A stretch of 64,000 bases of DNA from Nomia melanderi (GCF_051020985.1 NC_135000.1:3224001-3288000), one strand, 5' to 3'; numbered from the stretch's first letter, positions 33,077 to 46,111 are shown. Notes: generated by a model not told the origin, from the letters alone. A program made the numbers and translations.

Positions 33077-36000
33077 CTTTGACGGGAGGATACCATTTAC
33101 CACAGAAAAGGATGAGATACAAATGAAACATAGTTTACAAAGGAGGAGTTTACAATTCAAGAATTTACTATACACTACATAATAAAATAATAAAAAATGA
33201 AGAATTAAATGTAAAATTTGAAATTTCACACAGCTATTTAAATTTTCAGAATACATATGAACTCGGTTACTGAATGCATTAGTTTCTGTAGATATTCTGG
33301 TTTTGGAAGTTCGGATTTGTAAGTCGCTTTTGAAAAAGTTAATTTTAAAAATTATTATTCCCTTTTGCCACTAAGCTTGTGTAAGTTTTTGTTATCAACA
33401 ATTCCAAAGAAACGCAAGAAAATGATCAATTTTATTGTAAGCGTAAATTTACTTTGAAGATAACCGATTGGTAGTAGCATAACAGTTTTTTACTTTAATC
33501 CATGTGCAATGGACATCATTGATTTTTATTAACCCCTAGAACTGAAATGACGAGTCTAACTCGCACGTGCGAAACTGAATTTCGCAAATTATCTCACAAA
33601 CAGGTATACGACGTTTGAACTTAGAAATCAGTACAAATTAATCATTCTCAGTTAGACATTGTCCATTCCTAAACAATAATATTCTTCAAATTAAAAGAAT
33701 GGTAACAAAAATATTTTCGTCGTTATTTGCAAACGCAGAGCTATTAAACTTGCCATTTTCTCGTCGAAAAATCACATAAACGAACAAACCATAAGAATCA
33801 ATTTGTTTTAATGACATTAAAAAGCTTACCTAATATTGCAATAGAATTGTAGAAGATAATGAACATTACACAACTGATTAATAAGGCCATATCTGCATGG
33901 CAAGTCGATTTACCAAAACGTCCACAAAACCAACACAACTCTTTAACCATTCTTATAGTGCAAATAAAAAAGATTTTCATAGAATTTTATTCTTTCTACA
34001 GCATTTTGTAACATAACACAAGAAGATGGTGAATTAGGAAATCAGTGAATTGGTGAATTAGGACATCGGTGAATCGATAAATTAGTGAATTATGGTATTG
34101 ATGAATTAGAAAGTCAGTGCATTAGGCAATAAATGAATTAGAAAGTCAGTGAACTAGGAAATCAGTGAATTGGAAGATAAATAAAAATTACGAAATTAGT
34201 GAATTAGTGCACCTAGCATGAAGGACTCTAAAGAACATCCAAAATGTGTTGGGTCGAGGCCAACCCGTGCGATTTTCGACGCGATCGTTCGACAGGATAC
34301 AAATAAACAGGCGAAGATAACACGCTGAAACGCTCCGTACGCGGTCTTCTTTCCGCGATAAACTTCCGTCTATCGGTGTGATCCCCGTCGCTCGTTTCGC
34401 CATGAGATAATTCAATATCGGCCGTCGCTCGTCGTCCCATCGACGTTCATCGAGTTAATAAACTACGATCGAAAAAAATCGAATTTCCTCGGTTCTTCTT
34501 CTTTGGCTTCCTCCTTTCTCAGTCCTCTTCCGTTCTGGATCTTCCTTTTGCATTTTTCTTCTACATATTATTCTGTAAGTAGGAAACAATTGTTAACCCT
34601 TTAAGTGACAGGGGAAATTTTCATATATATTCGAGAAATGCCAGACAATTTGAAACGAAGATGCATGATTATAAATAAAAATTTATGTTTCGATCAGCTT
34701 TGATCTAAAGTTCATACAATTCTTATGCAATCCTAAACACACTTTGGACTTCTTTTATTATTAATAAAATCAAAAAGGAACTTTTCGCAAATGTAAGAAG
34801 GAACGATAGGTAAATAGATGACTATAAAAGAATAATTAAGTTACATGAGATGACCCTGTACTGAAGAATACTACGATAATACTAACATTTTTTATTTCTC
34901 TGTATATTCAACAAAAAACTGTGATTTACAGAAGAATTTTGAAGAAAGTGGAGACAGAATTCAAAGATCTCTTCTCTTCGACAGAGTAATCTTATTGAAT
35001 TGATTTGTTTCGGCCAGCTGTCACTCAAGCTGAGTGGAGCTGCATACTATGATCTTGACCCAGCCATTTTAAACGAGAAGACCTTTGTGCTTCGAGTGTT
35101 TTTTATCATTTTTAAATCTATGGTGTTTCGTCATCAAAAATTCTTTCCTGTCGACTATCAGGCTTGTTGCTAGGGTCTCTTAAAACTAATCTCAATTGGT
35201 TTCTTAATCAATTTCCCGTCAAACAAGAAACGATAGTTCAATTGTCTCGTATTAAAAGTCTTCGGGTTGCTTTGCTGCTTTCCATTTTGTCTAATAATAC
35301 AGTACTTTCTTTACAAGCATAACTGTGAAGCTCAAATTCGGTGTATGCACCCCGCTGATAAAAATGGCGTCAGTTGGAGAACAATGGCGGCCATCTTTGA
35401 GGGAGAGCCAGCGCGTGCTTCTGGAAAAAAATAAATATATTTATCGAATATTATTTCTAACAATCAGTTAGCGAGATTGAAGACAATAATTTAATAATAT
35501 AAACTGTGTTTAAAAAAAATGAAAGTCTGACCAATTTCAGGACTACCAAATAGTTAGAACTCTATGTAATTCGGTAGTTTCTAGCCAAAGGATAATATAA
35601 AGATCAAGTGAAAACAATTTTGTCAAATCCAACATGTAACTTGAACATTCTTTAGAATCGGCTTCGTACAAAAATTACTAATAATTAATAGCAGTAAGTT
35701 CAATATAATTATAAAACAAGAATCTTGGTATTTATTTCTCTGTCGTTACTGTCTCTAGTGATTGTAGCTATTTCTGTCTTATATAACAAATTCCTAACAA
35801 AGAATCCAAATCATAATACATAAACTAAGAGTGGAAAATTACACAAAATGCATACGATATGAAAAACCACAAAAAACATTCAGCACCCAGTGTTGTTCGT
35901 AATATCTTTTAAAAAATAATTCTTCATAAAAATTCCATTTCTCTAACCGTCCCCTTGCAAACTTATATTCGGCCAAAGGTCATCTTCGAAACGCCCAACA

Positions 36001-36200
36001 ATTCCACTTACGGAACACTTTAAAAATATAAAATAAACTCGGCAAACTCCAAAACACCGAGCATTGCGCCAATACGAGAAACCCCGCAGCTCTTCATACA
36101 ACATCCGCTACAAAACAAACAATTCCCCATCAAAATTCTATCTCCCAACCCTTTCCCAGAAACTTTGTATTCCAGAAAAATCTGCAATCCAATCGAAAAC
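33077..36200. other. AT-rich non-coding DNA with one minisatellite
   Basis: No gene is supported. A tandem array of GTGAATTAGGAAATCA-like units lies at 34022-34207. A few TTAACCC motifs (33533, 34593) may be single ends of decayed TTAA elements. Confidence 0.5.
34022..34207. repeat. GTGAATTAGgAAaTCA minisatellite
   Basis: About a dozen degenerate units of 10-17 bp carrying GTGAATTAG, AAATCAGTGAATT and AAGTCAGTG. Confidence 0.8.
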
Positions 36201-36219
36201 CAAAAAAGAACTCGCCGCT

Positions 36220-36774
36220 ATTCCCGGACCCCCCTAGCAACAACTGCATCGTGAAAAATTCCTTCATCGCATCGCGCAGCGTCGAATAATGATCCGCTGG
36301 AAAGCGCGGGAAACCGGGAGAATTCGAAAAATTGTCGTCTGTCTGGTTGTCGGTGGGTGGGGCGGCGAGGGGGCGGCGGCGGGGGAGGGCGGGGGGTATC
36401 GAACCGTCCTGGGTTCTCTAGGAGGCGAGCTAGCCACCGTGCACACACCGGGGACCCATCCAGGCCTGCAATTCGTGAGCAGCCAGCCTGGAGGGGGAAG
36501 TGAGTGCACACAGCGTGCGTTCGATCTAGCCGGTCTCTCTAGTAGAACGCGTGCCGGTGATTGGTCGGTTTGCTCTATGTGGTGGGCGGGGATAGGCGTA
36601 TGGGAGTACTAAATCGAGCTATGGTGTCCCTTTTTTTTCGCTATCCTCCTCTACCGGCCCCCTCTCTAGCTCTCTCGCTCGCTCCCCACCCTACAGCTTT
36701 CATTCAGCCCTTCCCCTCTCTCTCTCTGAGTGTTTCTCTCTCTCTCCCTCTCTTTCTCCCTCTCTCTCTCTCTC

Positions 36775-36838
<64 letters not shown>

Positions 36839-37010
36839 GCGTTTAGCTGCAAGCATTCGGTCCCCTATGAGCTTTCCAGCCATTTGATCCGGCAGAAGTT
36901 GAACTTTTAGCATGTTTGCGACTTCGCGGGACACGCTCCCGCTCAGGGGGTTCCCTGAACAAAGAGGCATCGGGTAATTTGTTGGACGCTTGTTTTGGGC
37001 CACGGTTTGG
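36220..37010. other. GC-rich island with long CT microsatellite
   Basis: GGGCGG-rich sequence (about 36350-36400) precedes a CT run (about 36715-36833). Frames here are low-complexity translations. Regulatory island or 5' exon possible. Confidence 0.4.
36715..36833. repeat. CT microsatellite
   Basis: Nearly pure TCTC repeat with CCC and TTT interruptions in its first half. Confidence 0.95.
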
Positions 37011-37237
37011 GCGAGATGTGATCTAAGTATTATGGACGATGATTGGAATCGTAGAGGCGATTACGTTCGCGTGTGTTTTGTAAGAGTTGTTGGCGATTTG
37101 GGATTGGAATTGATTGTAGGGAGGGCACTAACGAGAGAATCTTTTCAATCAGTGTACGCTGAGTTTAATGAAACTTGAGAGAATTTTGACACATTTCTTG
37201 TCGGCGAACATTCGCTTTGAATGAGTGAGAACATCTC

Positions 37238-37464
37238 TTAACGATAGGTTCACGGATATGTGTTGTATATACAATTTATTGAACTGTTCCTAGAAAAGTT
37301 AATGTCCGTTCATTGAGGTCTCAGAAATTATAGGTTTAGAGGTAGACAGTTAGGATATATATTAATATGACTTCATCAATCGAAATTCATATAAATATTC
37401 ACCAAATAATATTTATAAAATTCAGTATGTGTCGAATTGACGCGATCCGTAAGCCTAGTGTTAA
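37238..37464. mobile_element. TTAA MITE, family K (copy 1)
   Basis: It starts TTAACGATAGGTTCACGGA and ends TCCGTAAGCCTAGTGTTAA, inverted complements with few mismatches; 227 bp. It aligns with sequences at 42226 and 57040 (GGTTCACGGACAT, TGTCCATTGAG, TTTATAAAATTCA). Confidence 0.8.
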
Positions 37465-37555
37465 AGTTGAGGGTTGAAAATATATCTTTTGCAATATTTC
37501 TGACACCAGGGGGCGCAAGAAGGAAATCTAAATTGTTTATTTTGAGGTGAACGAT

Positions 37556-37780
37556 TTAACACTGAAACTACCGAGGAATTATATTGATTTTTTGAAGTTT
37601 CTTCATAGAAACTCCAAGAATGCACTTATTGAGACTTTAATTGATTCACAATTCAATTTTGTGTTGCTAAATCAAATTCTGTAATGATTTCTCAGAGGAA
37701 CATCTGTCATTTATTTGATAATTGCAAATAGAAGACATAAAAATGAGGAATTTTGACCTATTTGATAGTTTTAGCGTTAA
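37556..37780. mobile_element. TTAA MITE, family A (copy 6)
   Basis: Bounded by TTAACACTGAAACTACC and GATAGTTTTAGCGTTAA, 225 bp. It is inverted relative to copy 1, as seen from the order of the internal blocks. Confidence 0.85.
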
Positions 37781-38518
37781 AAAGAAAATTTCTCTTTTAG
37801 TTTCAGAGATATTGTAAAAAATATGCTTTCAACCCTCAGCTATGAAATTTTAAAAAGTTTTGTATTGTTAAAAAGAAAATTCCTTTTTCAGCTTCAGTGA
37901 TATTGTAAAAATTATACTTTCAACCTTTTCAACTTTGAGGGGTGTTTTCAGCCCTTCGAAGTGGTATGTTGGCCGATAAGGAAAAATTCGCGTCAAATAT
38001 TTTCTTGAGAATTGTCCCATACAAGTTTCATCAAAATCGGCGTGTGCTGGTTGAAAATGTTCCCATGTAAGTAACGATTAGTCATGGAAATTTGTAATGG
38101 AATTAAACGGTGTGGTTTAATGGACAGCCTTAACGTGTGATTAGATTACATTTCGCTCGGTTCTGATGCGAATGACATTAACGATCAGGAGTGATTTGTC
38201 TCTCGATAAACGTCAGGCGGAACTTCATTTCGTTTGTTCTGTAATGTGTTGGAACGTGATTAGGAGCACCTATCTTCGATGCTTGTAAGTAGATTACGCG
38301 AAGGGGTTAGCTATGCAAAATGGAATTTAACTGCCGGAATGTCCCGTTAGAATTTGAGTGTTGATTTGGAATAATTTCTCTGCTTGTTTATAGACAATTA
38401 AAATTTATTTGATTGCAAAACGGATGAACTAAACGAATTAACGATAGAGTTTATTGAAGTTGATTGGTTCCCGTTGTCTTATACGAATTACGAAAGATTT
38501 ACTCAAAGTTTGACTGAC

Positions 38519-38718
38519 TGGTCATCCCATAAGTAATGCAGTTTTCATAATTCTTTTATTTTTTAAAATAAAGATGAACGAAATTGTTTTTAGCCTGAAA
38601 CATATTCTCCTTCATTATCTATAAATTGTTTACCTATACATTGTAATTAATTTTAAAAAGGTTTTGTTTTTAGAAATAAAAGAAATGTGAAAAACCGTAT
38701 TATTTATGAAATGATCCA
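38519..38718. mobile_element. Mariner-like MITE, about 200 bp
   Basis: Left end TGGTCATCCCATAAGTAATG and right end (reversed) TGGATCATTTCATAAATAAT form a long imperfect inverted repeat, continuing into a CTTTTATTT block in both arms. 'CCCATAAGTAATGC' ends are typical of insect mariner relatives. No transposase. Confidence 0.65.
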
Positions 38719-38719
38719 G

Positions 38720-41270
38720 TGTGAATATGAGGAAATCAATTTTTATCTTTTGCAATTTGCCTTACAGTTATAGAGAATTATAATTTCATTTAGAGCAACA
38801 TATAAATTTGTTCATTGAAGGTTGTCGCATTTAATTTTTTTGGTGATGTGTTAGACTTCAAATTTTATTGAAATTTGAAGATATAATTATAAATCATTGG
38901 ACAACATTCTTATTTGTAATATGTTTGAACAAATATGAATAAATATTTACACAAGTCATGTATTAAACATATATCTATGTTTTAAATATTCGTCACCTCT
39001 TGTTCACTCCATTTCAGGACAGATTCTATTCATAAATTTGGAAAATACTCTACTATAACTTCAAACCATACTATTTGCAACAAAATATGCTAAAAGTATG
39101 TACACAAGAGATTAATGTTCGTACTGTTCAAGTTACAAATATTTTTGTTCTAACAGGAGCACATTTATTGAAATTTCGATTATCTATCTATATAATAGGG
39201 CTAAAGAAGATGATCATATCGATCTGTTTGGTAGTTTTAGAGTTAAATAGGAAGAGAATACTAATTAATACAGGATTAACCCTTTCCTATATGATCTCCA
39301 TCGTGATTGTATTACTTATATTTTAGTTATTATTGAATTAAGGGTGTCAGGGTTTATTACCAAATCAATGTCTTCAATAATTTCTTTAATAACCATCTTT
39401 CCCATTTTAATAATATCTGCTAGGTCTGCCATTAAATTTCGATTCCATTATAAAATAGAACCAACAAAAATAGATTGCATTACACTTTCCATTAAAAAAT
39501 ATAACGAATAAAAATTAATCCATTAAAAAATAGAACCTGACCAAAACTATCATTCATAAAAATTTAAATGAACACAAAAGAAAAATTATTAGTTCTAAAA
39601 AGAAACAAATTCACCTCATTTCTGACAATATTTAATCTGTTACGTGCGAAGATTCATTAAAGTATAGGTACTTACAAAACCATCAACAGATGAAGTCAAA
39701 TTTATATTGGATGCTTAAATAATACAGAAAAAAACTGTATATTGGTCTTTTGCTGTTTGAGTGGTTAAATCATTTGTTTGCAATTTAGTGTTCCAAATAT
39801 AAAAGTTTGATCTCACGAAAATGCAGACTTTCGGCCTCAAAGGGTTAAGTTACCCCTATGAACCTCGACAAGCCATAGGCCAAAGTGTTAGAAGAATTCA
39901 GCAATAGGTAGATACAAGATCATTCTGTTAGTGACACGTGGGTCAGAGGAGTTAGTAAATATTAATGAACAAATAATTCTATAAATCCATATAAATGTTA
40001 TATAGTATTTAAGGCTGTTAAGGGTGTCCTAGAATAAGTTGGAAATATTTTGAGGGTGGCTTCGGCATAACAAAATAATAAAAAAATGTAGAAAAACATA
40101 TACCTACCCTATTCGTACTTGTTTCCAAGATAGATATAGGGAATTAAAATTTCGACTTTGAAATATGAGCTTTTTAGTGTTTTGATGTGCTGAAACCACC
40201 CCCAAAATATTTTCTACTTATTCTGGAACTCTCTGTGTATATTAGGTAACGGAAACAGTTCGTGTTATTTTATTAGAAATGAATCGAGGCCCGATTTCAA
40301 TTAGTATTTCACTGGTTTCACCCCTTAACCTGCGATTTATTTCATAACAGCACCAGAAAGAATGACTTCGTCTTTAATAGTTTACTAGAAACAAAAGAGT
40401 ATTCCATGTTCACCTGTATCTACATTTACTTTGACACGTTTCTAAGAAAAATCAACGATAATAAGTAAATTATTCATTCACATTTATCCACAATTAGCAA
40501 CTGAAGTCAGACAACTAGAGTTATAACAAAAGAATGGACTTCAACATTATTTCTACAGATATTATTATTATTACGATGTATGATTAAATATATAGAATCT
40601 TGTCTCGACATAAATGTGTTAAAGTGTAGTCAAGAGAATTCAGATCTATTTTCTTTAAATTTAGAAATCTTCCTCACGAGTCTGACACCATATTCAAAAA
40701 GTTATGAAACTTTGTGTGTAAATAAACTAAGTTTACTTTGAAGAGGCGAAACCACCCTTTGAAAAAAAGGAAATTTTCCTTTTCCGTTGAGTACCTTGGG
40801 AACGGTAAGAGATAACCAAAGAAAGTTTCAATCAAAAAGACACTGTTCTTCCAAGTCTATAAAATTGCAACATAAAATTCTTCAAAATACCCCCACGATC
40901 CAACTTCTTTCATAATAACTTTCAAGTAGTTAATGCAATTTCTCTTTTGAATTTTATTTGCATTTTATAAAGATAATTCGTTGGCTTTAATACAATATTC
41001 TAACTATGTAGACTGCTATTGAAACAAACGGTGGTTGCAAACGTGTTAGGGATCAATGACGTGTCTCGTATGTGTCTAAGATAAAACTTTTTATCAAAAT
41101 GAAATCCAAGTGGAATTTCGTATCCATCAGCTAGTTGCATGATAGTAGTTGTTCAAAAAACGTGTACCTATTGGTATACTTTCCGTAGCAGCTTGAATGT
41201 GTCCTACATAGAGCAAACTGCAAGAGTAAATGTTCGTAAATCTATTAGTAAGTCGTAACCCTTAAGTTTT
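38720..41270. other. AT-rich non-coding DNA with decayed TTAA-element ends
   Basis: No gene is supported. TTAACCCTTTCC at 39276 and CTCAAAGGGTTAA ending 39848, TTAACCTGCGATTTATT at 40325, and a family A right end near 39220-39247 suggest decayed elements whose full limits I cannot fix. Confidence 0.45.
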
Positions 41271-41274
41271 AAAT

Positions 41275-41498
41275 TTAACACCAAAACTACCAGACGGTTC
41301 AAAATAATCCAGTTTAGAATATTCAATTTGCAAGTATTTAAATTATGACAAGGCTTTTGCGAGAAATTGTAAAATGAATTTGGGTATTTGTATGATACAG
41401 CAATAAGGGATCCATCAATTCTCGAGAAATGTATTGTACTAATGTTTGTAAAAACTTAGAAACAAGTCACTCCAATTGCTCGGTAGTTTTAGTGTTAA
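41275..41498. mobile_element. TTAA MITE, family A (copy 7)
   Basis: Runs from TTAACACCAAAACTACCAG to CGGTAGTTTTAGTGTTAA. It abuts the mariner remnant that starts three bases later. Confidence 0.85.
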
Positions 41499-42031
41499 TG
41501 TTAGGTCGTGTAATATGGAATGTCAGATTTTCTTTACTCATAAATGTTTTTATCTACCTATTCTTGTTGTTATTCCTTTGTTTTTCATATAACCTGTTAA
41601 GCAGTTTCATTGTCGATTATCAGAGTAATTTTTTGCTAAAAAGTTTATCCTAATTGTGTACAATAACTATTTCTTAAAAACATGTATAAGTACCGTCAAC
41701 ATTCGTATAATTTTCTTATATGAATTCAAATTTGGGAATAACGCTGCGAAAACCGTTAAGAATATAAAAAAAGCATTTGAGGCCAATACGAAATGAAATT
41801 TCGGTGATGCCTCTTTGCAAAATAAAACAGTAGTTTATAACGATGTCTGTAGAATTTATTAATCCTAAAAATTCCGAATTTTTCAAAAATGGAATGTATT
41901 CACTATAAACACGTTAGCAGAAGTGTATCGAATCAAATGGAGCATATTTTGATGGAATATTTTCTTTTGGAACATCAAATAAGATTTCCTTTTTTGAAAA
42001 AATACGACGGTTTATATTACACGACCTAACA
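41499..42031 (+). mobile_element. Internally deleted mariner-family transposon remnant
   Basis: The 533-bp element has inverted ends TGTTAGGTCGTGTAATAT at 41499 and ATATTACACGACCTAACA ending 42031. Near 41909-41958 the + strand reads T-R-stop-QKCIESNGAYFDG. This matches the C-terminal mariner transposase signature (normally ...RWQKCIxSNGxYF), with the Trp codon changed to TAG. Most of the transposase is missing and the catalytic domain is absent. Mariner family is clear; subfamily not decided. Confidence 0.8.
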
Positions 42032-42225
42032 CCATAACAACAGCGTTCTGACAAAACGAGGATGTACATTATATTCAATGATATCGGTTCGGACAGTCAG
42101 ATTTAATTACCGACGGCTTAATAACGTAGCCTCTGAACAAATAAGTTCTCTGCTGCTGTTTTGTAATTTCTGACATGTTTTTAAGAATCTAGAGTAAAAT
42201 ATTATTGACAAATTCCTGTTCGTTT

Positions 42226-42440
42226 TTAACATTAGGTTTACAGACGTTTATTCTAGTTTACTCTATTGATTAAAGGTAGACAATTAAAATACTTAAAATC
42301 TACATAAAAGTGAAACTGACAGGTGGTGGTACCTAAAATTTACATATTGTCTCCCTGTAATGTTTACATTTCGATATAAAACTATCCTCATATCCAGCAA
42401 TCGCAAGTATTTTTTCAATATCCGTCCCAAAGCTTAAATC
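42226..42440. mobile_element. TTAA MITE, family K (partial or diverged copy)
   Basis: TTAACATTAGGTTTACAGAC and 'AAGGTAGACAATTA' align with the left half of the copy at 37238. The right end is not clear. Confidence 0.5.
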
Positions 42441-42559
42441 CTCATAAATGTTGCATAGTTTCCACATAAAGTAATAAATATTTACAACGTCACTGAATAA
42501 TCAAAATACAGTTATTATCACGCATACAAGTGTCTTCAAAATCAGTTACTTGATAAGAT

Positions 42560-42776
42560 TTTTCAGAAAAAATCAATTTCGCTTGAAATTTCAAAATGTT
42601 CTAATACTAGATTACAACTTACACTAGATACAAACACTCTTTCTACTGATAGTGAAGCTGAATGTTTATTAGTAACAAATCTATGAAAAGAATGTTAATT
42701 TTCAATTTTAACTATTAGTTTTCCGCTGTTAAACCTGAATTGCTCCGGTTCGTTTCGGTCCACTCTACTTTACTTT
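42560..42776 (-). mobile_element. Foldback element family I (single-arm copy)
   Basis: 'GAAGCTGAATGTTTATTAG', 'TTTTAACTATTAGTTTTCCG' and 'TTCGTTTCGGTCCAC' match the right arm of the foldback element at 53497-53880. Confidence 0.6.
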
Positions 42777-42799
42777 AAACTCGATTTTACCTTGTTACT

Positions 42800-43420
42800 C
42801 CCTTTTTCGCTACTCTTTACCAGTTATAATTATTTACATAGATTTTATTTTATCGTTTTATTACTATATCTTATTTTGTTCCTATTTCGTTCATTATACA
42901 CGTTAAGTCTCGATGTTATCCTTTTTGCTACACGTAGTTGCTCTCCGAGATAATTATTTTATCCTATCAGCCATATATTACATACAAATATATTTATTCA
43001 TTGTTATAATATACACTGTTATCTTTCGTTTACAATGATTTTAATAATATCAACTCTCGCCCCAAAGGCGTACTCCTGTATTTATCTCCGTCAAATTTTG
43101 TAACGTCAGGGAAACATTTATTGAAAACAAACGCCTTTTATATAGAATTTTTAGCTTATGATATTTTTAAGAAACGTGAATACGAGAATGAGTGTGCGCG
43201 AAGGGAAATAAAGGAGAAAAGTCTAGTCGAAAATAGCCTACACAACGTTGCAGGTCCAAAGTTACCATTTCGATTTTGATGGGATGTATTTGTGAGTTTG
43301 TGATAGTACGAGTGAGAAGAATGATTGTGGAGGAGAGAATGATTTTTGAGTGCGAATGTCCGAAAGAAACTCGTGCGTTCGCCTTCGTGGTAATAAGTTG
43401 TGTGTTATTTTAGTTGTGCG
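42800..43420. other. AT-rich non-coding DNA
   Basis: Nothing recognised. Confidence 0.5.
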
Positions 43421-43427
43421 TCGTTAG

Positions 43428-43666
43428 TACTGTCCGTTGCAGCGAACCTGGCACTCGTGACGTCATAGGGACAGAAACAATCGCTTCGAGAAATCCAATT
43501 GCGAGTTCGGAAACCGCTCTCCTCGCTCTTCGTTGCACGATACGATTAGTGTGCGTGAGCACCTCTGCGAATCATATTTCAGAAGTGAAAATTCGTGTGG
43601 GCAAGGCGTGCGCCTTCGAATTTGACCAATCAGACGAGAGTGCCAGGTTCCCTGCAACGGACAGTA
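43428..43666. mobile_element. MITE family J with 30-bp inverted repeats
   Basis: Left end TACTGTCCGTTGCAG followed by CGAACCTGGCACTCGTG. The right end is the near-perfect inverted copy (GAGTGCCAGGTTC, CTGCAACGGACAGTA). TA at both edges may be the target duplication. 239 bp, GC-richer than its surroundings. It contains a palindromic TGACGTCA near the left arm. The open frame 43414-43671 is a by-product. Confidence 0.75.
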
Positions 43667-43824
43667 TATAGTTTCTTATATTAATCGTTTACGATCGCCA
43701 CATTTCTCTGGTGATTACCAACTAGTCGAAGTAAACATATATTTTTAAAGATATTTTTCTATGGGTGATTTAAAATAAATATATGGATATTAAAAAATGT
43801 AGATTACTTGTGTGTATTAACTAG

Positions 43825-44053
43825 TTAACTGCGTTTGACAAATATACGCGTCATCTTAAAGTTTGAAATGATACTAATTCTTTCAATGATGAATTTTTTT
43901 ATTTGTTCAGATAAACTTGTAATTCTTCTTTGCTTTGCTTTCATCACAATGTACCTTAGATGCATTCCTTCTGCGTTTGACGAGTACACACTTCGTTTTT
44001 TGATTTTACTGCGCGCGAAACGAGAGATTTTTCAAACTAAATTCCACAGTTAA
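43825..44053 (+). mobile_element. TTAA MITE, family C (copy 2)
   Basis: It runs from TTAACTGCGTTTGACAAATA to AATTCCACAGTTAA and is closely similar to 30965-31195 over its length. It shares its right TTAA with a family D element. Confidence 0.8.
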
Positions 44054-44291
44054 ACCTTGCCTTATAACAATCAATCTCGCGGTGAAGATTTTCATGATTC
44101 AACAAACATAACTATTACTCAGTTCCTTTGGTTTCAAAGTAAACATTATTCTTCTGTAATCAATTATTATGTTTAAAAGGAAACAATCCTATAAAATATG
44201 CCTAGAACTTCCTCTTTTTCCAATAAATTATTAATGACAAAGTAGTCTTGTCGATCAGAGCTGAAAAAGAAATTATAGGGCAAGGGGTTAA
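44050..44291. mobile_element. TTAA MITE, family D (copy 2)
   Basis: It starts TTAAACCTTGCCTTATAA and ends TTATAGGGCAAGGGGTTAA, an inverted pair of about 18 bp; 242 bp. Confidence 0.8.
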
Positions 44292-44609
44292 CAGGTTAAG
44301 CACAAATTTATGAATTTTTTCTCACTATTAAATCTGAACTAATCAGATTCGCCCCGGCTCACTCGTTCATGCTAAAACAAATTTATTAAAAGATTCAACT
44401 CTAACACTAAACGTAATTTCGTATACACCTATACGTACTGCAACTAATCAAATAACTAATACAACAAAGGTAAACAAAGGTAAACAAGTTAACCGATAAA
44501 CATCTCTTATTGCAAACAGAAACCGAAGGAAAGTGAAAAATCGAAAAACTGATTAATCAGCTGATACAGGAATCGAATTGATTAAATGAACGAAAATAAA
44601 ACGAGGATT

Positions 44610-45120
44610 TCAAATGAAATTTCAAAACCGGTCATGTGACCGTTCGCGGTTTATACGTTTAATGTTAAAAATTGAATTTTGGCCCAGAAAAACGGGTTGC
44701 CAGACCACTGTGCGTCGTAATGGAGTTTCGCATCAACCGATGCCTCCGATAGTTTGCAATCCGGTCGCTAGATTGGATGGAGAAGCAACGAGAGCTGCAG
44801 CCCTCCGTTGCATCGGTATCGGGTGTACTTATATGCGAAGAGAGAGGGAGAGAGGGAGAAAGAGGGAGAGAGGAGCACGATGCTTCTCAGGACGCGAATA
44901 CAGACTCTTCCAGGCTAGTCCTTTTTCCTTTGGCCGTGGTTCTCGTCCCCGCAGGACAGGATTGACCAGTTCTCCGGCCGACGCGACGCGACGCGAGTTC
45001 ACAGGATATTCAAATGCGCCGTGGCAATGTCTCTCCGCCTTCCCTCTTCGCTCCTCGTTCCCTTTGTTCCTCCAGTGCTCCTCGGGAAGAAGCATCGCTT
45101 ATCTCTGCGGATAGATTAGA
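44610..45120. other. GC-rich patch with GAGA tract
   Basis: A GAGAGGGAGAGAGGG tract lies at about 44838-44875. Frames on both strands (44614-45114, 44829-45095) have no recognised family. Possible regulatory island. Confidence 0.35.
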
Positions 45121-45521
45121 GAGCGTACAGTCCCTGATTGAAAAATTAGGGCCATCGTCACTCTGAACATTGGTAATTAGGGGATTTTGGGGTCACTGGG
45201 GTGTATCTAACACTGAGAATTTCAAGTTCAAGATGGCGGATTCGAGGCGTGATATAGAAATTCATTTTGCATAGCCGAAATGAAAGGAATCTTTGCGCTG
45301 ACCTTTTCTTAAGGATAATATCATTAGTATAAGTAATATGAATAAGAAATAGGCAAGAAATAAGAATATGTAATACAACATATGAAACATAAATGATGAA
45401 TTACAAGATATTCCACTAAAGTTAATCCAGGTTCTCTGATTTAATGTTGTCTAACTTGGTTGAACACTTGAACCCCTTTAGCTTCGATTGGATTGTGAAA
45501 CGTTTCGCAATCAAGGGCTAT

Positions 45522-45756
45522 TTAACCCTTTCGTCCCTGAATATGCATCTTTTTTTGATATGATTCTTGTGAAAAGAAATTTGTGGCCGTGCACTATCCA
45601 AAATATCTAATGACAGTTGATTGGCACTTAAGCTGTCGGCTGTAAGCAAAGATCCTTATCAGGTACGATTTTCCTTTATATAGACGTTTTCTAGCTTTCT
45701 GGTGATTTAAAATGTTCGTTGTAGCTATGTGTCGCTGTTCGAGACGAAAGGGTTAA
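45522..45756. mobile_element. TTAA MITE, family E
   Basis: It starts TTAACCCTTTCGTCCC and ends GAGACGAAAGGGTTAA, inverted complements with one mismatch; 235 bp. CCCTTTCG ends with TTAA fit piggyBac-type non-autonomous elements. Confidence 0.85.
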
Positions 45757-45918
45757 GTGGGGACACCATCTAGAGACGTCATAATTATAGGTAAATTTGA
45801 GAAATTCTTTTGTTAAGAGCTGTTAACTGAAAACTTCTGATTTTTTCATTTGATAGTTACTAATAAGAAAATTCCTAAAGTTTACCTATATTTAGGTCGT
45901 CTCCAAGTGGTGTCCACT
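45757..45918. mobile_element. Foldback MITE family H
   Basis: The two halves are inverted complements over about 45 bp: GTGGGGACACCATCTAGAGA at the left, CTCCAAGTGGTGTCCAC at the right. Both continue into TATAGGTAAA. Total about 160 bp, starting immediately after the family E element. Confidence 0.8.
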
Positions 45919-46111
45919 CATAATTTGAACAAGTCACTGCATAATGTAAAGTGTTAGAAAGAAAACGACATGTTTAATGTTAAGGTTCATATATTTTTTA
46001 AATTAAGCATGCCATGCATATTTTTATTTGTGTAATGAATATAGTTCGGCACTGTGCAGTTGGCGATTGACACCCCATGACGAGTCTAGCTCCTCATTGT
46101 AGCGCAAGGGG

